Shown here in pieces: positions 24,706 to 37,482 of a stretch of DNA of 64,000 bases. Each line of letters starts with the position of its first letter. The stretch's first letter is position 1. A program made the position numbers and the translations under genes. The stretch is taken from contig OX485804.1 in the NCBI GenBank assembly GCA_950295325.1, positions 51,820,429 through 51,884,428 of the forward strand. Direction: 5' to 3'. The notes below the pieces were generated by a model. That model worked only from the letters and a program-made list of their open reading frames with translations, searched no databases and was not told the origin of the DNA. Origin of the DNA: Polytrichum commune (Eukaryota; Streptophyta; Polytrichopsida; Polytrichales; Polytrichaceae).

Positions 24706-27700
24706 TTGTAGGAAATGCTACTTTTCTTCAAACAATCCAACCTCCTCTATCTCCTCATGGGCATCAAGAAGGTCCACGGAGTGGTGGGCCACTCTGGAAA
24801 TATGACTTGTCATATCATTTTTAATAATTATCAAATCAAATTATGATCCATATTGTTCATATGGTCAATGTTGATTTGGTATATAGGTGAATGCACGAAA
24901 TCAATAATCAACATCAAAGAATGGTATCAAAGAATCTACACATGGTTATCAAAATTGCAATACTAATCGAATGTTGATATTTGGTGGGTATGTCAAGGTG
25001 AGATAACCTTTGTATACCCAAGTTATTATTTGGGTCAACACCACCCCAATACCACACCATTCTAAAATACATTCACACTAGAGCAAATTTGTATGGGTAC
25101 GAAGGTTCTTGCATGGTATATAGGCCCATATGGTATTGAATACAAAATACCCTCAACTATCCATAGCCATTGATAAAACAAAAAATGTGAAATCCTCATT
25201 AAGGATACCTGCATGGTATCAAAAAGAGACAATACCATAACAACAATTGTTTACACCACCTATTTGTCCTCTAGCAAAAGAAAAAAAACATTTCTTTAGT
25301 TATATATTCAGCTTGATTTGTTCCAAACAAATAAATGAAATGCTACTCAACTTGATTTGTAGGGAGGTTAGAGTGTAATGGATGTGACACTAAATACCAT
25401 AAATATGGTGGTGGGGGGGGGGGCTATGTTTTGCTATCCCCCCTTGGTAGGTGTTGGGTGAAGAAACCCCCAATTTGCCGTCCCCTTTGGTAGTTAACAT
25501 TTGACCAAGCATCCCACTTCACTTACCTACTGCAAATTGTGTGCTTCAGGAACTCGTAGAACCACATACATGTCAAAGATTGGGCAGGCCATGGCAGGCC
25601 GTGGCAGGCCGAACGGTGATGAGGTAGGCAAAGAGAAGAAGTTGGGAGGTAGGGATCAGAGGTGGCGGTGGTGGAAAGAAAACTTCATGGGAATGAACCC
25701 CTAATTTTCGATGCACGGTTTTCCTCAAATTTGTCTAAAAAATTTGACCCCAATTTCGGCGCCCATAGCTGAAGATCTAATGCTTTTTTGACCAATCCAA
25801 CCGATTTTAAACGTCGAAGTTCTATTATGTAAGAGACTATAATAGGAATGTCACCAGTGGTCTTGAGGGGCAACAATTTATAAATTAAATCAGGGTTGGG
25901 TTTTTTATTGAACCTCCACTCAAATCATCTCCAAATGACAAATTATTACCCTCATTCAAAAGAGGGCAAATATGCATACTCAAAGCAACTCACAAATCTT
26001 AAAACCATTCATTTGTGATTTTTTAAGAAGCTTTGCAATTTGAGGCAGTGGTGCCACAAATGCGCACCTTTCACATGGATTTACACCCATCAATGCATGT
26101 CCAACTAAAAATTGTAGCATCAGATGTTTAGGATATGCTTTGTTTGAGTGTCATGAAAAAATTCAAATCAATTGGGAATCATTTAAACATATGGATCAAC
26201 AAAAACATGTTTGGGTTAAGTTGCCCCTAAACCGTGGAGTGACTAATGTCAAGTTTTGGTTTGTGGATTGGTTCCAGCGTAAGCCAGTTGAGAGGACACT
26301 CCCATATTTGATAATCCAAAAATAGCTACCTTTAAACATGAAGAAGAACATGGACAAGTGGAGTAATTGAAACAAGTCAAGAAACTAGTGTCAAAAGTAG
26401 ACAAATCTAACTATTCACGACCATATTATGGTCAAATATGACATTAAGAGTAAAAGAAAGACTAGACTACCAAGGGCGAGTTTCCACGTAGGCCATTCGC
26501 CCACCAGATAGTGTGAATAAGTACAAACCATCCCAAATGTAGAAGAAATATGATGGGATAGAGTTTATATGTGCCAACTAGCTACTCCCATCTTCTCAAA
26601 TCCAAGCCCATCTACTAACCTCCTCCTCCCGGTTATCAAGGATGGATTACTAAACCAACATTGGTTCTCTTGAGTCTTCAATGGGCCTTGATCCTTCGGT
26701 GACTGACACTTGGCAAGTAAAAAATCTTCAGTGAGTGCATGGAAACCTAGCGGCCCGTGTCCACGGCCCTCCACATTCTAGCGGGCCCAACAGAATGTGG
26801 TCGGATGGTGGCTTGGCGAAAACCTCCGACACACTATTATCTAGAATCTAGTGGGTGGAGCTCAGCTATACTAGTCCTGACGAGTTCTGTTGAGCTCTCC
26901 GACGAGATGCAATGTTGGTGATGGTGGTGATGGGTGGCTGCACTGGCGATGGGGGAGGGGAGATCAAGGGATCTCGTGCTCCACGCGCCGCCTCAGCGGC
27001 ACCCACGTGGCCAATCTCTTCCGCCATGTCGGTTGCTTCTCGGCAACCACAATCCAATTGTGGCCCTGATTTCGGCCTCCTCATCACACCCACCTTTCTG
27101 CATTCCCCCCTGCTTTTACTGCATGCCTCAATAGCCGCATCACTCCCTCCATGATTCAGTTCCGACATTTTTACTCCCCACGGTTAAGCCCCGCCAAACT
27201 TACCATGTTCTCAACGCGGAAGAGCCTGTGGTAGGTTAGTAATCGGTGGGTGAGTAAAGATGATCAGAAGTTTAGGGATGGATGGATCGAGGGAAGGTGA
27301 GATCGATCCTTCCTGCCTGCCTGCCTAGCGGACTCGAAACCGTTTTTTTAAGCAAAGGATTTCCATCATCGCCAGTGCACTGGCAATTAGTGTTACAGGG
27401 ATTAGGTGAGTTGCATGTGGATTTGAGTTTGGTTTTGGGCTCTTCAATTACCACGAGGTTGATGATGAAGAAAGCAGTAGGCAGGCAGCCAGCCCAACAG
27501 CGACGGATGCCTGCCCCTTGCCAACCACGCCTCTTGAAGTCTGGTAGGCCAAGGTAAAAAGAATTTGAGTGTGGCTTCCAGCTTGCAGAGCGGCTAAACC
27601 ATATACCATAACTTACAATGATAAGCTTGATCACATAGTTGAACTTACATAAGCTTTTAAAATGTGCATGATTTTCTTCAAGTTTCAGTACTATTGTTGT

Positions 27701-28284
27701 ACTGCTGCTGCTGTCTGATCGAAGCTGCGGGGCAAATCACCGATAGTGAGACCACGGCAAACACAACAGGCCTTTTTCCCAATCTGACAAATTGATCATC
27801 GCAAGCAAACAGGAGCCAGATCACAAACTCCACGTACTTTTGGCAAACAACAGCAGGGTAGCCAATGAATTTCATTACCTGGCCCACAGCTGACCGATCC
27901 ATTTAATTGCTGGAAGCAGCTTTTTAAATCCATCCACTAGAGCAAACCTTCCGGCTTCCTTCGTGTCGGTGAATTTTTTTCCAAGGTCACGTTCAGCTGG
28001 ATTGCTGGAACTCCAATGCCTACAAAAAAAAAGAAAAAGAAAAAAAGAGCCTACAAGACAATTTTACTGGACATGATTGTACATAGTAGACTTAACCCAT
28101 GTCATCTGGATGGGTATGGACGAACACAGTTTATTCGGCGACAATGAATGATTGTAGGATTTAGTAATTCTGCCTTTTCAAGTTGGCAGCCTGCTCACAC
28201 TGCCTAATCTGAAATGGAGTGCGGTTGAAATTGGATTTTACCTTGCAATTTGATAACACCACCTCGGATCAGATTTCGGGAAGT
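24706..28284. other. Gene-poor DNA, nothing recognised
   Basis: Contains an G11 run near 25411-25421 and a GC-richer segment 26880-27560 with overlapping open frames on both strands (up to 120 codons) that carry no motif. 26140-26325 is open for 61 codons, with no recognised domain. No RNA gene seen. Confidence 0.5.
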
Positions 28285-28604
28285 ACAGTAAGTACACTGA
28301 ATATGATATTTATTAGTGTCATAAGGTATTTACGACACTATGGTAACTTTTTGGATGACACTGCTTATGAATAAGTGAACAAATATTGTCATGGATGATT
28401 AAAATTTGGATGAAAAACCACTTGCTAAGTGATAGTAATTGCAACACTGTAAATCTACAATCCCCCCAAAATTCTGCAAAGAATGACAAATAATGTTGGG
28501 TTGACGTTTAGTGTTAATGACGCTACACTGCGGTTTATAATTAGTATTGAGCAAGACATTTAGAAGTGGTGAAGCTAAATATCATATTTAGTGCAGTGCT
28601 ACTG
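28285..28604. mobile_element. Short foldback MITE
   Basis: ACAGTAAGTACACTGAATAT at the left and the inverted ATATCATATTTAGTGCAGTG at the right give imperfect inverted ends. Inner arms also pair ('agtgtcataaggtatttacgacact' and 'gttaatgacgctacact' regions). Non-coding, about 320 bp, same family as 20763-22481. Confidence 0.7.
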
Positions 28605-30418
28605 TCACCGTGCTCTGACTGAACCATCCATCCGTGCGTGCGTGTGTGTCTGTTGGCATTCATCAACATCGTCATACCGGCTCAGCAAAATCCAGAGATT
28701 GAGGTTTTAGTATAAGTGTTGAGGGAATGAAGAAGCGAATCTCCGATGAGTCGGCTTCGTGCAAGTTCCATACTTTCATTTTAGGATGTGTTTCGCTCTT
28801 CCTTCAACAAGTTGTTCTTAAGAACCGGAGAATCATAATCCCCTAACTTTTAACCTGCTTTGGGTTAAGTAGGCAGTGAGTGTTTCGGGTTAGGCGCCTG
28901 CTGGTACCGGTCTAACGTTTTTGTTTTTTCCCCAGTTCATCATCATCAACATCACGCAGCAGGCGGTCGGTCGATCGGTCCGTTCTCAGAAATTCGGCAA
29001 AGCTTAGTATATGTAGTTCCTCAAGAAGTGTTTCCAGCCTTTTCCGGGCCTTTCCTAAGTAAACAGCTTTTGCAACATTCTGGTTATTTTGCCTCAGATA
29101 TTTAGGCAACCAAGTTCAATGCTCACTTGTATGGTGGATGATCATCATCATGTCCAGAAACTAGATCCGAGCGTCGAATAATTAGTTTAAAGCTACGTTG
29201 CTTCGCAGTCCATTACTAGGTGAATGAATCTTAGCTACACTGAGAGAATGGGCTAAGTACAGATCAATTGACTCCATTCGGTCAATCGTAACCTGAGTCA
29301 GTGTTGTGCAACTTGCAGCATGGATAAGAGGAGGAGACGACGGTTGTAGCTTTAACTTCTTATGATGATGATGATGATGATGCTGTTCGCTACAACCAAA
29401 AGGTTTGTGTCAATGCATGCACCTGAAGCTCGACACAGGTCCCGACCTCTGGAGTAGGTGGTGCGACACTAGAGGATCAAGCTGGGCTCTGGGGTCAACC
29501 AGTGGGCTTCCAGCCCCCAAAATGTAGCTACTTGTGTGCACGTGTAGGCGTTCATCCCCTACCGAAATGTTGCCAACAACAACAAGAGCCTCCAGGTGAT
29601 CAGTCGAGTGGGGTGATCATGTTCCACCTACCTTGAAATCTGATAGAAAATCGACATTGTAGCGCCTCGAATCACCATCTGCAGGTGAATCGTATAACCA
29701 CCTGCCTAGCTACACTTTGCAACGAGGCAGTAGGACTTACTTGCAGGTCAAACTACAAAAGTGTTGTTGATGTAGTGAGTGGAAGAATGATTTCAGGAAG
29801 AACGTTTGAAGAAGTCTGATGAGAGAGACACCTTGGAGATGTGTTGTATCAGTGAGTGACTGTGTGAATGATGCTAGGACCTTTGTTCTGGTCGATAACT
29901 GCAACTGGAAAATTGCAAGGATGTTGATGATGGAGTGAGCAGAATCACTTCAACCAGAATGAGCAGCGGAATTAGCCCGCTGAGAAACCTTGAAAATGTC
30001 TTGTCTCATTCTCTGGTTAGATCCTAGGACTTTGTTCTGATCCAAAACTGCAACTTGAACTCAGCCTACTAGATATGTCTTTGAGCTCAGCATCCTTTGC
30101 GGGGAGCCATTTTTGAAGTCTAGTTGAATCCTCCTCGAAATGATTTGTAGACCGGTATGATTTCTTAGTAAACAGCTGGTTGAATATCAGCTTCCTAATA
30201 TCAGGTTGAGGCTATTCAACTCCCATCGTTGCTCGTGAACCCTAACATCAATTGGTGTAGGTTGGGCTTAGTTCATCTTGCTTGCACTAGTTATAGCTTT
30301 ATGAATCTAGAAGAATTGTGTGGACGAAATGAACAACACTCGGTTTCGGGAATGACGATGATGATGGTGGACAGGTTGTAATCAAGATTTGCAGCAGCCG
30401 ACGACGCTTCAACTTTAC
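28605..30418. other. Upstream region of the F-box gene
   Basis: No supported coding sequence. Contains a (GAT)n run at about 29361-29380 and C/T-rich stretches. A 65-codon minus-strand frame (28912-29109) owes its acidic tail to an ATC microsatellite and is not called. The promoter and 5' leader of the F-box gene presumably lie here, but I could not place a TATA box or start site with confidence. Confidence 0.5.
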
Positions 30419-32622
30419 ATGGAGATGGAGATGTGTACTGGTGCTGGTCCCTTAAGCCGCCCAGATGAGGTACTCATCACAAGTGTGAGCATGGAGGAAC
30501 TCTTCTGGAGGTACCCGAGAAGAAGAGAGCTTGTGAAACTGATGGAAGAGTACACAGTGAAGACCTTAATCGAGCTTACAGAAAGGCAACTTATTGGTCT
30601 TTTAGACTACCTCCAAATCACCAAGGGCTTGGACCTCACCGATTACTCCTGCATCCTGCAGGCTGTATGGTCCGAGAAGACTTTGTTGCATCACGGTAAG
30701 CAGTTCCAAGTACTAAAACACTCATCTTGATCAGTTAAACATCATCACAAATGTGACCTGTTCCGAGTGAGTTTTCTAGGTTTGTACGTGAAACCTGTCT
30801 ACTTGTGTCCTTCGTAATTCTCTCTGAACCTCGAAAACTCAGGCCTGTAAGTTAGTTGGTCATCTGGAAGCTTAGAGAGTACAGACAGGAAGAATGTCAT
30901 GGTTTTCAATGCTGTAATCTAGAGTTTCGTGTCAGATGTTGTAACAACTGCATTTTAATTTTTTTATGGAGCTGAGTTTAAGCACGAAGATGATTAGTTG
31001 AATGTTGAGTGTCGCCAGGGTGAAGACATTGGTTCTTAAGGAATGTGTTGAACTGGAGTCCAGTAGAGTTGGTGATATGATTTCTTTACTTAGTTCCATC
31101 ATTCTCACTCAGAGCTCCCAGAATCTTCTTCAGATTTCGACGTTTCTCGGTGTCATGCAGTGTTGAAGTAGTATGGTGTCATTGTAGTAGCTCCACTTTC
31201 ATCATCATCATTTTTGCAAGTGGTCGTGGTTGCTTCTCGGTGTCTGGTCGGAACATCCGAATTGAACTGATCATGCAATTCGATTGTAAATTGTAGTTGT
31301 ACTTCCTGATTACTCATACTCTTGAAGATTTCCAAAAATACCAAACTCAAATGCACTCATTTCTCTCCATGACTTCGCCAAGACTCCAGGATCTCACATG
31401 TATTTCGTATGTATTTTTGTTTCCAGGATCATCTTCCAAGAACAAAAGGAAGAAGAAATGTCAGAGTGACTGTAATAATTCCCATGAGCTCACCAACTTA
31501 GCCATCGAGGGTCACATGGACCAGAGGCTATGGAGTCTGCTTCCGGAGCATCTCCTGGACCGCATCCTGGCTTGTCTGCCCTTACCCAGCCTGCTGTCCA
31601 TGCGACCAGTTTGCAAGAGATGGAGCACCTTGTTGTCCACACCGAGCTTTATGAATGTGTGCACTGAGGTTCCCCAAAAGCCACCTTCTTCCATGTTAGG
31701 CCTCTTCGAGAAAGGGGAGCAAGGGTGCATTACACAGGGCTGTTTCACATTCTGTTCAGTAACCCAGAAGTGGTACACCATAGAGTTAAGCCCGTTGCCT
31801 GTGAATGAGGGCAGCCAGTTAGCCTCCGCAGAGGGTCTGTTTTGTTACATCCCTTTAGTGGATGGAGAGGATGGAGATTGTTTGGTAGTGTGTAACCCTC
31901 TCACCAGGGCATGGAAATCCCTGTTGCTGCCAGAGGGCATTCAGATGTTATCCCTCCTGGCCATCACGGTGGATGTGGTGAGCCATAGTTACAAGGTGAT
32001 AGTGGTGGCTCTGATGCAAGTTAATATGGAAGCTGGGCCAAGGCTGGATGGGTATAACCTTATCACCCAGGTTTACGATTCTGCTTCCGAAACCTGGAAT
32101 GTCACACGGCGGTTGCCTCCGGGCCTTCAGTTCCCGTTGCACTCCATCTTATGCAATGGCAAGCTGTATGGATGGTGCAGTAAAGCCGACCAGATTTGGA
32201 TATATGACATCGATCTTGGGTTTTGGAGAGGCGAGCAGCTTCGCAATATCCCCGACGAAGCACGAACCTCGAACGTACATTTTGTGGAGTGTCAAGGCAG
32301 GGTTTTGTTCGTCACCGAGACTGGGTACACGGGTCTCCGCCCCCAGATTTGGGAGCTCAACCTCTACACCATGGTGTGCACAGAGGTCGCGCAAGTCCCA
32401 CCCGACCTGTTCCAGAAGTTTTTTGAACGTGTTTGTGAGTTTCAGTGCATCGGATACAATGATGCCATCTGTTTCATCGCACATGAGAGCCCCGAAGTGT
32501 TGACCTTCCACGTCGTGAAGAAACGGTGGCTTTGGCTGCCCAGGTGTCCTGAGTTTCCTGACTGGCACCCATATGGCTATGTTGGGGTTCCCTTAAAACT
32601 TAGATTAGATATCCCCGTTTAA
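30419..32622 (+). CDS. F-box/beta-propeller protein with LEAFY-SAM-like N-terminus
   Basis: Two exons, 30419-30695 and 31427-32622, joined by a GT-AG intron (donor GTAAGC, acceptor TTTCCAG) with matching phase, giving 490 residues. The first ATG in frame (30419) is used; no ATG is upstream before a stop. Residues 24-92 (SMEELFWRY to the KTLLHH segment, with YTVKTLIELT) resemble the SAM-like oligomerisation domain of LEAFY; this is my reading and unverified. A basic stretch KNKRKKK (about 97-103) could be a nuclear signal. The F-box is at about 128-168 (LLPEHLLDRILACLPLPSLL, RPVCKRW). The rest is a Trp/Tyr-rich repeat region like F-box/kelch proteins of the UFO/At5g15710 type. F-box proteins are substrate receptors of SCF ubiquitin ligases. 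No frame damage is seen. The F-box and intron are firm; the N-terminal call is tentative. Confidence 0.85.
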
Positions 32623-35600
32623 GTTAAGCTTCATTAGTCAGCCTGCATTATTTCATCAGCAACCCACAAAACATTCAAGTCAACTTGTGATGATGACCTC
32701 ATTTACTTACTGCTAGAAATTCATACTTATCTCAACCATCGTCATTCAGCAACAGCTGCTTTAGAAATGCATAGGCAGCTGAAACATTGGTTCGGAATCA
32801 CAAAAAGAACGCAGGTGATTCTGCTTTAAAGAGGCTCTGACATGCGCAAGAGGCTAGGCTTTTCATTTGTAGCTTCCAACTATTAGTTATTGGTGCGCAC
32901 GTCACTTGTATTTAGTAGGATATGGGTCCTTTACATTGAATGCAAAGTAATCGAAACTAAATTCTTAGAATTGTCATGTGCGTATATCGCTGCTATTTAG
33001 ACTTAGTTTGTGCATTATCCTTGCATGTTCTTGTATTCATAAGTTAAATGCACACTCATTCGAAGTCAGATCCTTATAGGAAAACAAGTCATCATCAGCC
33101 TGTTTGCAAATGGAATATGATGAAAAGCTCATTCCCCCTTTGATTCAGCATAAGCAGATCATAGTAGCTTGATATGCTAATTCCAACACCTAAGAAATTT
33201 CCAATCCACCATTTCTGAGTATGTTTCCAAGGATATTTTCCAAGATGGGAAGTTTGAGCATTAGATGTCACTTGCAATATGGAAGTAAGCTAACTCCTAA
33301 ACTTTCTTGTGAAACACTCCAGTACAGTTGTTTAATATCATTTCTCTTCAAATACAAGATCTTTCGGGTCAAGTTGCCACTCGGAGCAGGGGAAATGATT
33401 GGCTGAGGGCAAATGAGTGTGCAGTCAAGGGATGGAGAGCAAATCTCTGGGGTTCCAGTGTCCTGGTTGTATTTGCATATTTTGATGCAATGGAATTCGG
33501 TTTGCCTTTAAAAAAATAACAAAAGAAACAGAGTAACACATGACCCAGAGTACGCAATCCAGTTGAGGTTGTCACCAGATGACCCACTTTCAAAGGCAGC
33601 GTCTAACAGTAATGCAGGAGAGTTCTGTATGTATAGTCGGGAAGTCAGTCATGTATATATGCGAGCAAATGATACATGTGGCAGCAACTAGGATACTCAC
33701 CTAAAGTTGGAAATTTTGTAGCGCTAAGCAAGCCCATTGGAAGATGCCAGCCTACATATCTTTCGGGGAGAAAGTATAAAGTATAAGAACTTCTGGGCTG
33801 TCTGCCAGTGGCACATCCCCAACTAGTTATACTTATATATGCACCTACCTCCCCTCCTTAAATAAGCTGGAGTACAGCCCAACAGCCTGTCTGGCATGTC
33901 TATAGTTTTTGTGGAAAAATTAAGACGAATCCATCTGTCAAACACACTTATTGTCCAATTGAACAACACAAGTCACGACAATCCTTGCTTGATGACAAAC
34001 CTACTTAAGCTGATGGACAAACTTCTCAACTTATTGAACTCGTGCAGCAGCTTGTTCCCTCTTGTTCCTTTTTAGAAACTGATCAAATTCGTATAATTTA
34101 GAAGGTGGATTGAGGCACACAGTGGTGGCGGAAGACGTAGGACGCACGCAACAGTTCTCTGATCAGATGATGATGGTTATAATGTGTTGATATTGTTCAT
34201 GTAATTGCACGCTTGCCTGGGTCCACATGCAGCTGGCATATCCCTCCCTATGCAAATTGGACAAGCTGCTCTCCAGCAACGACAGGCTAAAGTTGGGCCA
34301 CTCCCACCTATATTAGCAGCCTTGGGAATGCATAACCAGCTTGTTATAAGGTACTTAAGTATACCCCGGCCCAAACCAACACTGTGTACTATTCCCAAAG
34401 ATTTGAGGCATCAAATGTATTGGAGTGGTACATAGTTGGTGTTAGGTTATATGCTGGTTTTGGGTATGCCTTCCTTAGTACTTTAGAAGTGATCATGCTG
34501 CAGGCTCGATCAGCAGTCACCACTCAGGAATGTTACCTGCAACTGCAATTCTGTGATGTGTACTTGCTGGCGAGGGACTTAGGTAGCCATGTGGTAATGC
34601 ATACTCTCAGGACATCAGTTTATGGATTGGCATCATCTTTTTGCAAAACTCAACTTCGGAGACATTTGCAGCCTCATTACAACACAGCATTATTAGTCTA
34701 TTTAACTGCTCCCCGGCCTTGATGCTCCTCGTATCACAAAGCAGGTTCTCTATAATATATGTTCAGGATACCAACCTAACCTAAGCCTCAGTGATCAGCT
34801 GAGGAATGCACTGCACTACACTACACTACATCACAAACCCTTGAATGCATAAATCATCATCACAGATTTCACACTGATTCGATCATATGGAATCAACGCC
34901 TCCCAAATGTGGGGTAGCAATTATATACAGATTTTGTTCCTGTATTACTTTAAAGTTGCAAAACCTGAATTAAGATTGACATACGTGTGGGTTGAATTGA
35001 TATTGAATGAGCCATGAGTGTGCAGGACGTGGGACGTGGCATAGTGTGACATCATTGCCATCATTAACCACATTTTTACTCGTTTTTTGTTGAGACCACA
35101 GAAGACAAAATGAGGCAACACCAAGAATGAAGTTATTGATGATCAGTTATTGCATGCATGCACAGAAGAGCTTGGCAGGAGTGAGTCAGTACTGGAAGGG
35201 TAGGCAGTAAGTTATCAAGTACTACAGTACAACAGTAGGCCCCTGATCCCCTCCAAGGAGTCAATGTTTCCCATCAGGGACCTGGCAGCCTTTGCAGCTG
35301 GCATTGTTTCGGATCCATCGTATTTAGCAAACTCAGGGTTGTCACATGAGCTGTTCCTACTAATCCAGTCCTCCACTCCTTCCTAATCTCAGTGTTGCTC
35401 GCCTTTAATATATATAACTATCCAGATTCCTCCACTAATCAAATGTTCAGCATTCAATTCCTGGAACTTCAACACTGCTTCAATCACTTGGACATCTACA
35501 CAGCAGTGTATGTGTTTTTGGCAAAACTCAGTGATGAGGGAGATTTTTGGGCATAACCAGCTGCGATCTAAGCGTTTGCAAGTGCAACCGGTTACAGATT

Positions 35601-35648
35601 GACATCCTCCGGTTTTCCTTTATTAAATTGGGGTATATTCTATAGATT
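32623..35648. other. Downstream of the F-box gene, nothing recognised
   Basis: Probable 3' UTR in the first few hundred bases. Open frames up to 112 codons (34384-34722) have no recognisable domain and biased composition. No transposon ends were found. Confidence 0.5.
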
Positions 35649-35745
35649 CCTCCAGAATGATCGGTAATTTTCCTGCAGTCTTGAACTTCAACCGGTTATT
35701 TCTCAAACTCAACCGGTTCATTTGTAACTAACTGCCGGTTCTCCC
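35649..35745 (+). repeat. Dispersed repeat, copy 3
   Basis: Direct copy of 14641-14740: shared blocks GAACTTCAACCGGTTATT, CTCAAACTCAACCGGTTCAT and GCCGGTTCTCCC. No terminal structure visible. Confidence 0.8.
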
Positions 35746-37482
35746 CGATTTTGCCAAATACTTACATGGCCATACATGTTTTGAGACCCCTTTGTTAAAA
35801 CCGGGGTGAGAAACATGGACCCTTTGCAACGTACTCATTAGGCCCTCCTGCCAAGTAGCCAGCTGTCCAGTCCAAAATACCAGGTGTCGCCACCTAATGT
35901 GATTATTAGGGTTTGCGGATTCGCCACCTTGCCACCCCCCAATTTCGTCGAGCATCCAAATTTCGCATCCAGCGCCTTGAACTGCCAAGGCACTCAAGTG
36001 CTTGCACTCTCAAATTGCCTCCCACACCATGACTCCGAGCATTGCATGGCTAGATCTAGTCTCTCCAACCTTTTTTAAGTTGCCATTACCATCATCACTT
36101 TGCCTTTGTTTTCTTGCCATGTTGGCAATACCATTGTGCATGCTACTTGTTTTTGGGTTAGGGCTTCGTTTTTGGTCAAGCCAGCACTCGCATTTGGTAT
36201 TAACACATATGTGTGTTTTGCACATGCTAGTGTGGGTGAGCATCATGAATGTGGGCATGGGATGAGTGTCGTGGGCAAGGATAAGGATCAGCTATGGATG
36301 AGCGCAATGGTAATCTTTGAGGTAGGTTCATGTATAAGATTCAACCTCCTTATGGTATTTACTATCACATACACTCTTTTGGAAGGGGCTTAAATCATAT
36401 GCATATAGGTTTCAAAGTGTCACGTCCACCAATTGCCAATATGATAGCATTTGTCATTTTTTTAAAATGATAAATATTTACATTATGACTTTTAGCCTAA
36501 CACATTGAGATGCTTGAGATGATGGTTTTACGTTTTAGTATGCATGGAAAATATATTATTGAGCATAAGTCTAACGGCAAATAATTGACACTATTACGCA
36601 TGTCCAATTGAATAACATAACCATTCACCGATGGTTTTTAATGACTTGGTATTTTCTAGTTGGCTGAAAGGTCGATGGTTATAATGTAGAACCATCAACC
36701 TCATCCACCCACCCACCTACCTACCTACCTACCCTAAATTACGGACAACAATTTGACCTACCTACCTTACTAGGTATTCATTCAAGATTCTTGCATGCTT
36801 AAAAAACACACGGACGAAGCTATTTTGCGAGCGGTGAGCGGTGAGCGGTAACTTCCGAGATATTTTGATTAAAATGTTATTTTAAGCAGTAAATTTATGG
36901 TATTGTTGGACTAAATTTATTTTTAGTAATTTTTTTCTAAACTTAGTGAACAGTGTAACCTATGACCGTGGACAATTAAGGGCTCTGATACAGGAAAAAA
37001 TGTTATTGTATCAGTGAAAAATATGGTTTAGGGTGTTAAATTGAACATTTGGAACTAATATCAGTAATAAATATGGGTTTGTCTCAAGTCAAACACGTAT
37101 TGTTTCAGTATAATGAGAATTAGTGGTACTCTAAAAAGGTCACGCAACTTTGGAACAACGAAATACATGTGGTGCGTCAAATGTCTTGTAGTGGCCCTTT
37201 TAGTCTCACTACATCATGATTATAACAAATCTTACATATATATGTTACTTTAAAGAAACAGAAAACTCTAAGAGTCAAGGTACTTCAGCAAACCACCTTC
37301 CAAAACTCGCTTCACTTCGTTGAAGCTAAAACTAGCTGCATGAATGAACGTGTCTGATTCTGAGTCCAAACCACAGACTACAGTAAACAAATAGTACAAA
37401 TGCTTACAGTTGGTCCATTGACCCCTTTTCCAATTGCTTTAGTCGCCATGTCCTTGAAGTTAGGACAAGTGCATGCTGGCAG
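35746..37482. other. Non-coding flank of the MULE-like unit
   Basis: Contains microsatellites (CACC/TACC)n at about 36709-36733 and three GCGGTGA-like 7-mers at about 36829-36849. The left end of the MULE-like element should lie here. I compared 36780-37480 with the reverse complement of 51600-52270 by eye and found no convincing terminal inverted repeat. Confidence 0.5.

Noticed and set aside
26866-27634. Minus-strand frames of 100 and 120 codons in GC-richer DNA
   Set aside because: Low-complexity composition, overlapping frames on the other strand and no domain.
28912-29109. 65-codon minus-strand frame upstream of the F-box gene
   Set aside because: Its acidic tail comes from an ATC microsatellite; the rest is too short to judge.
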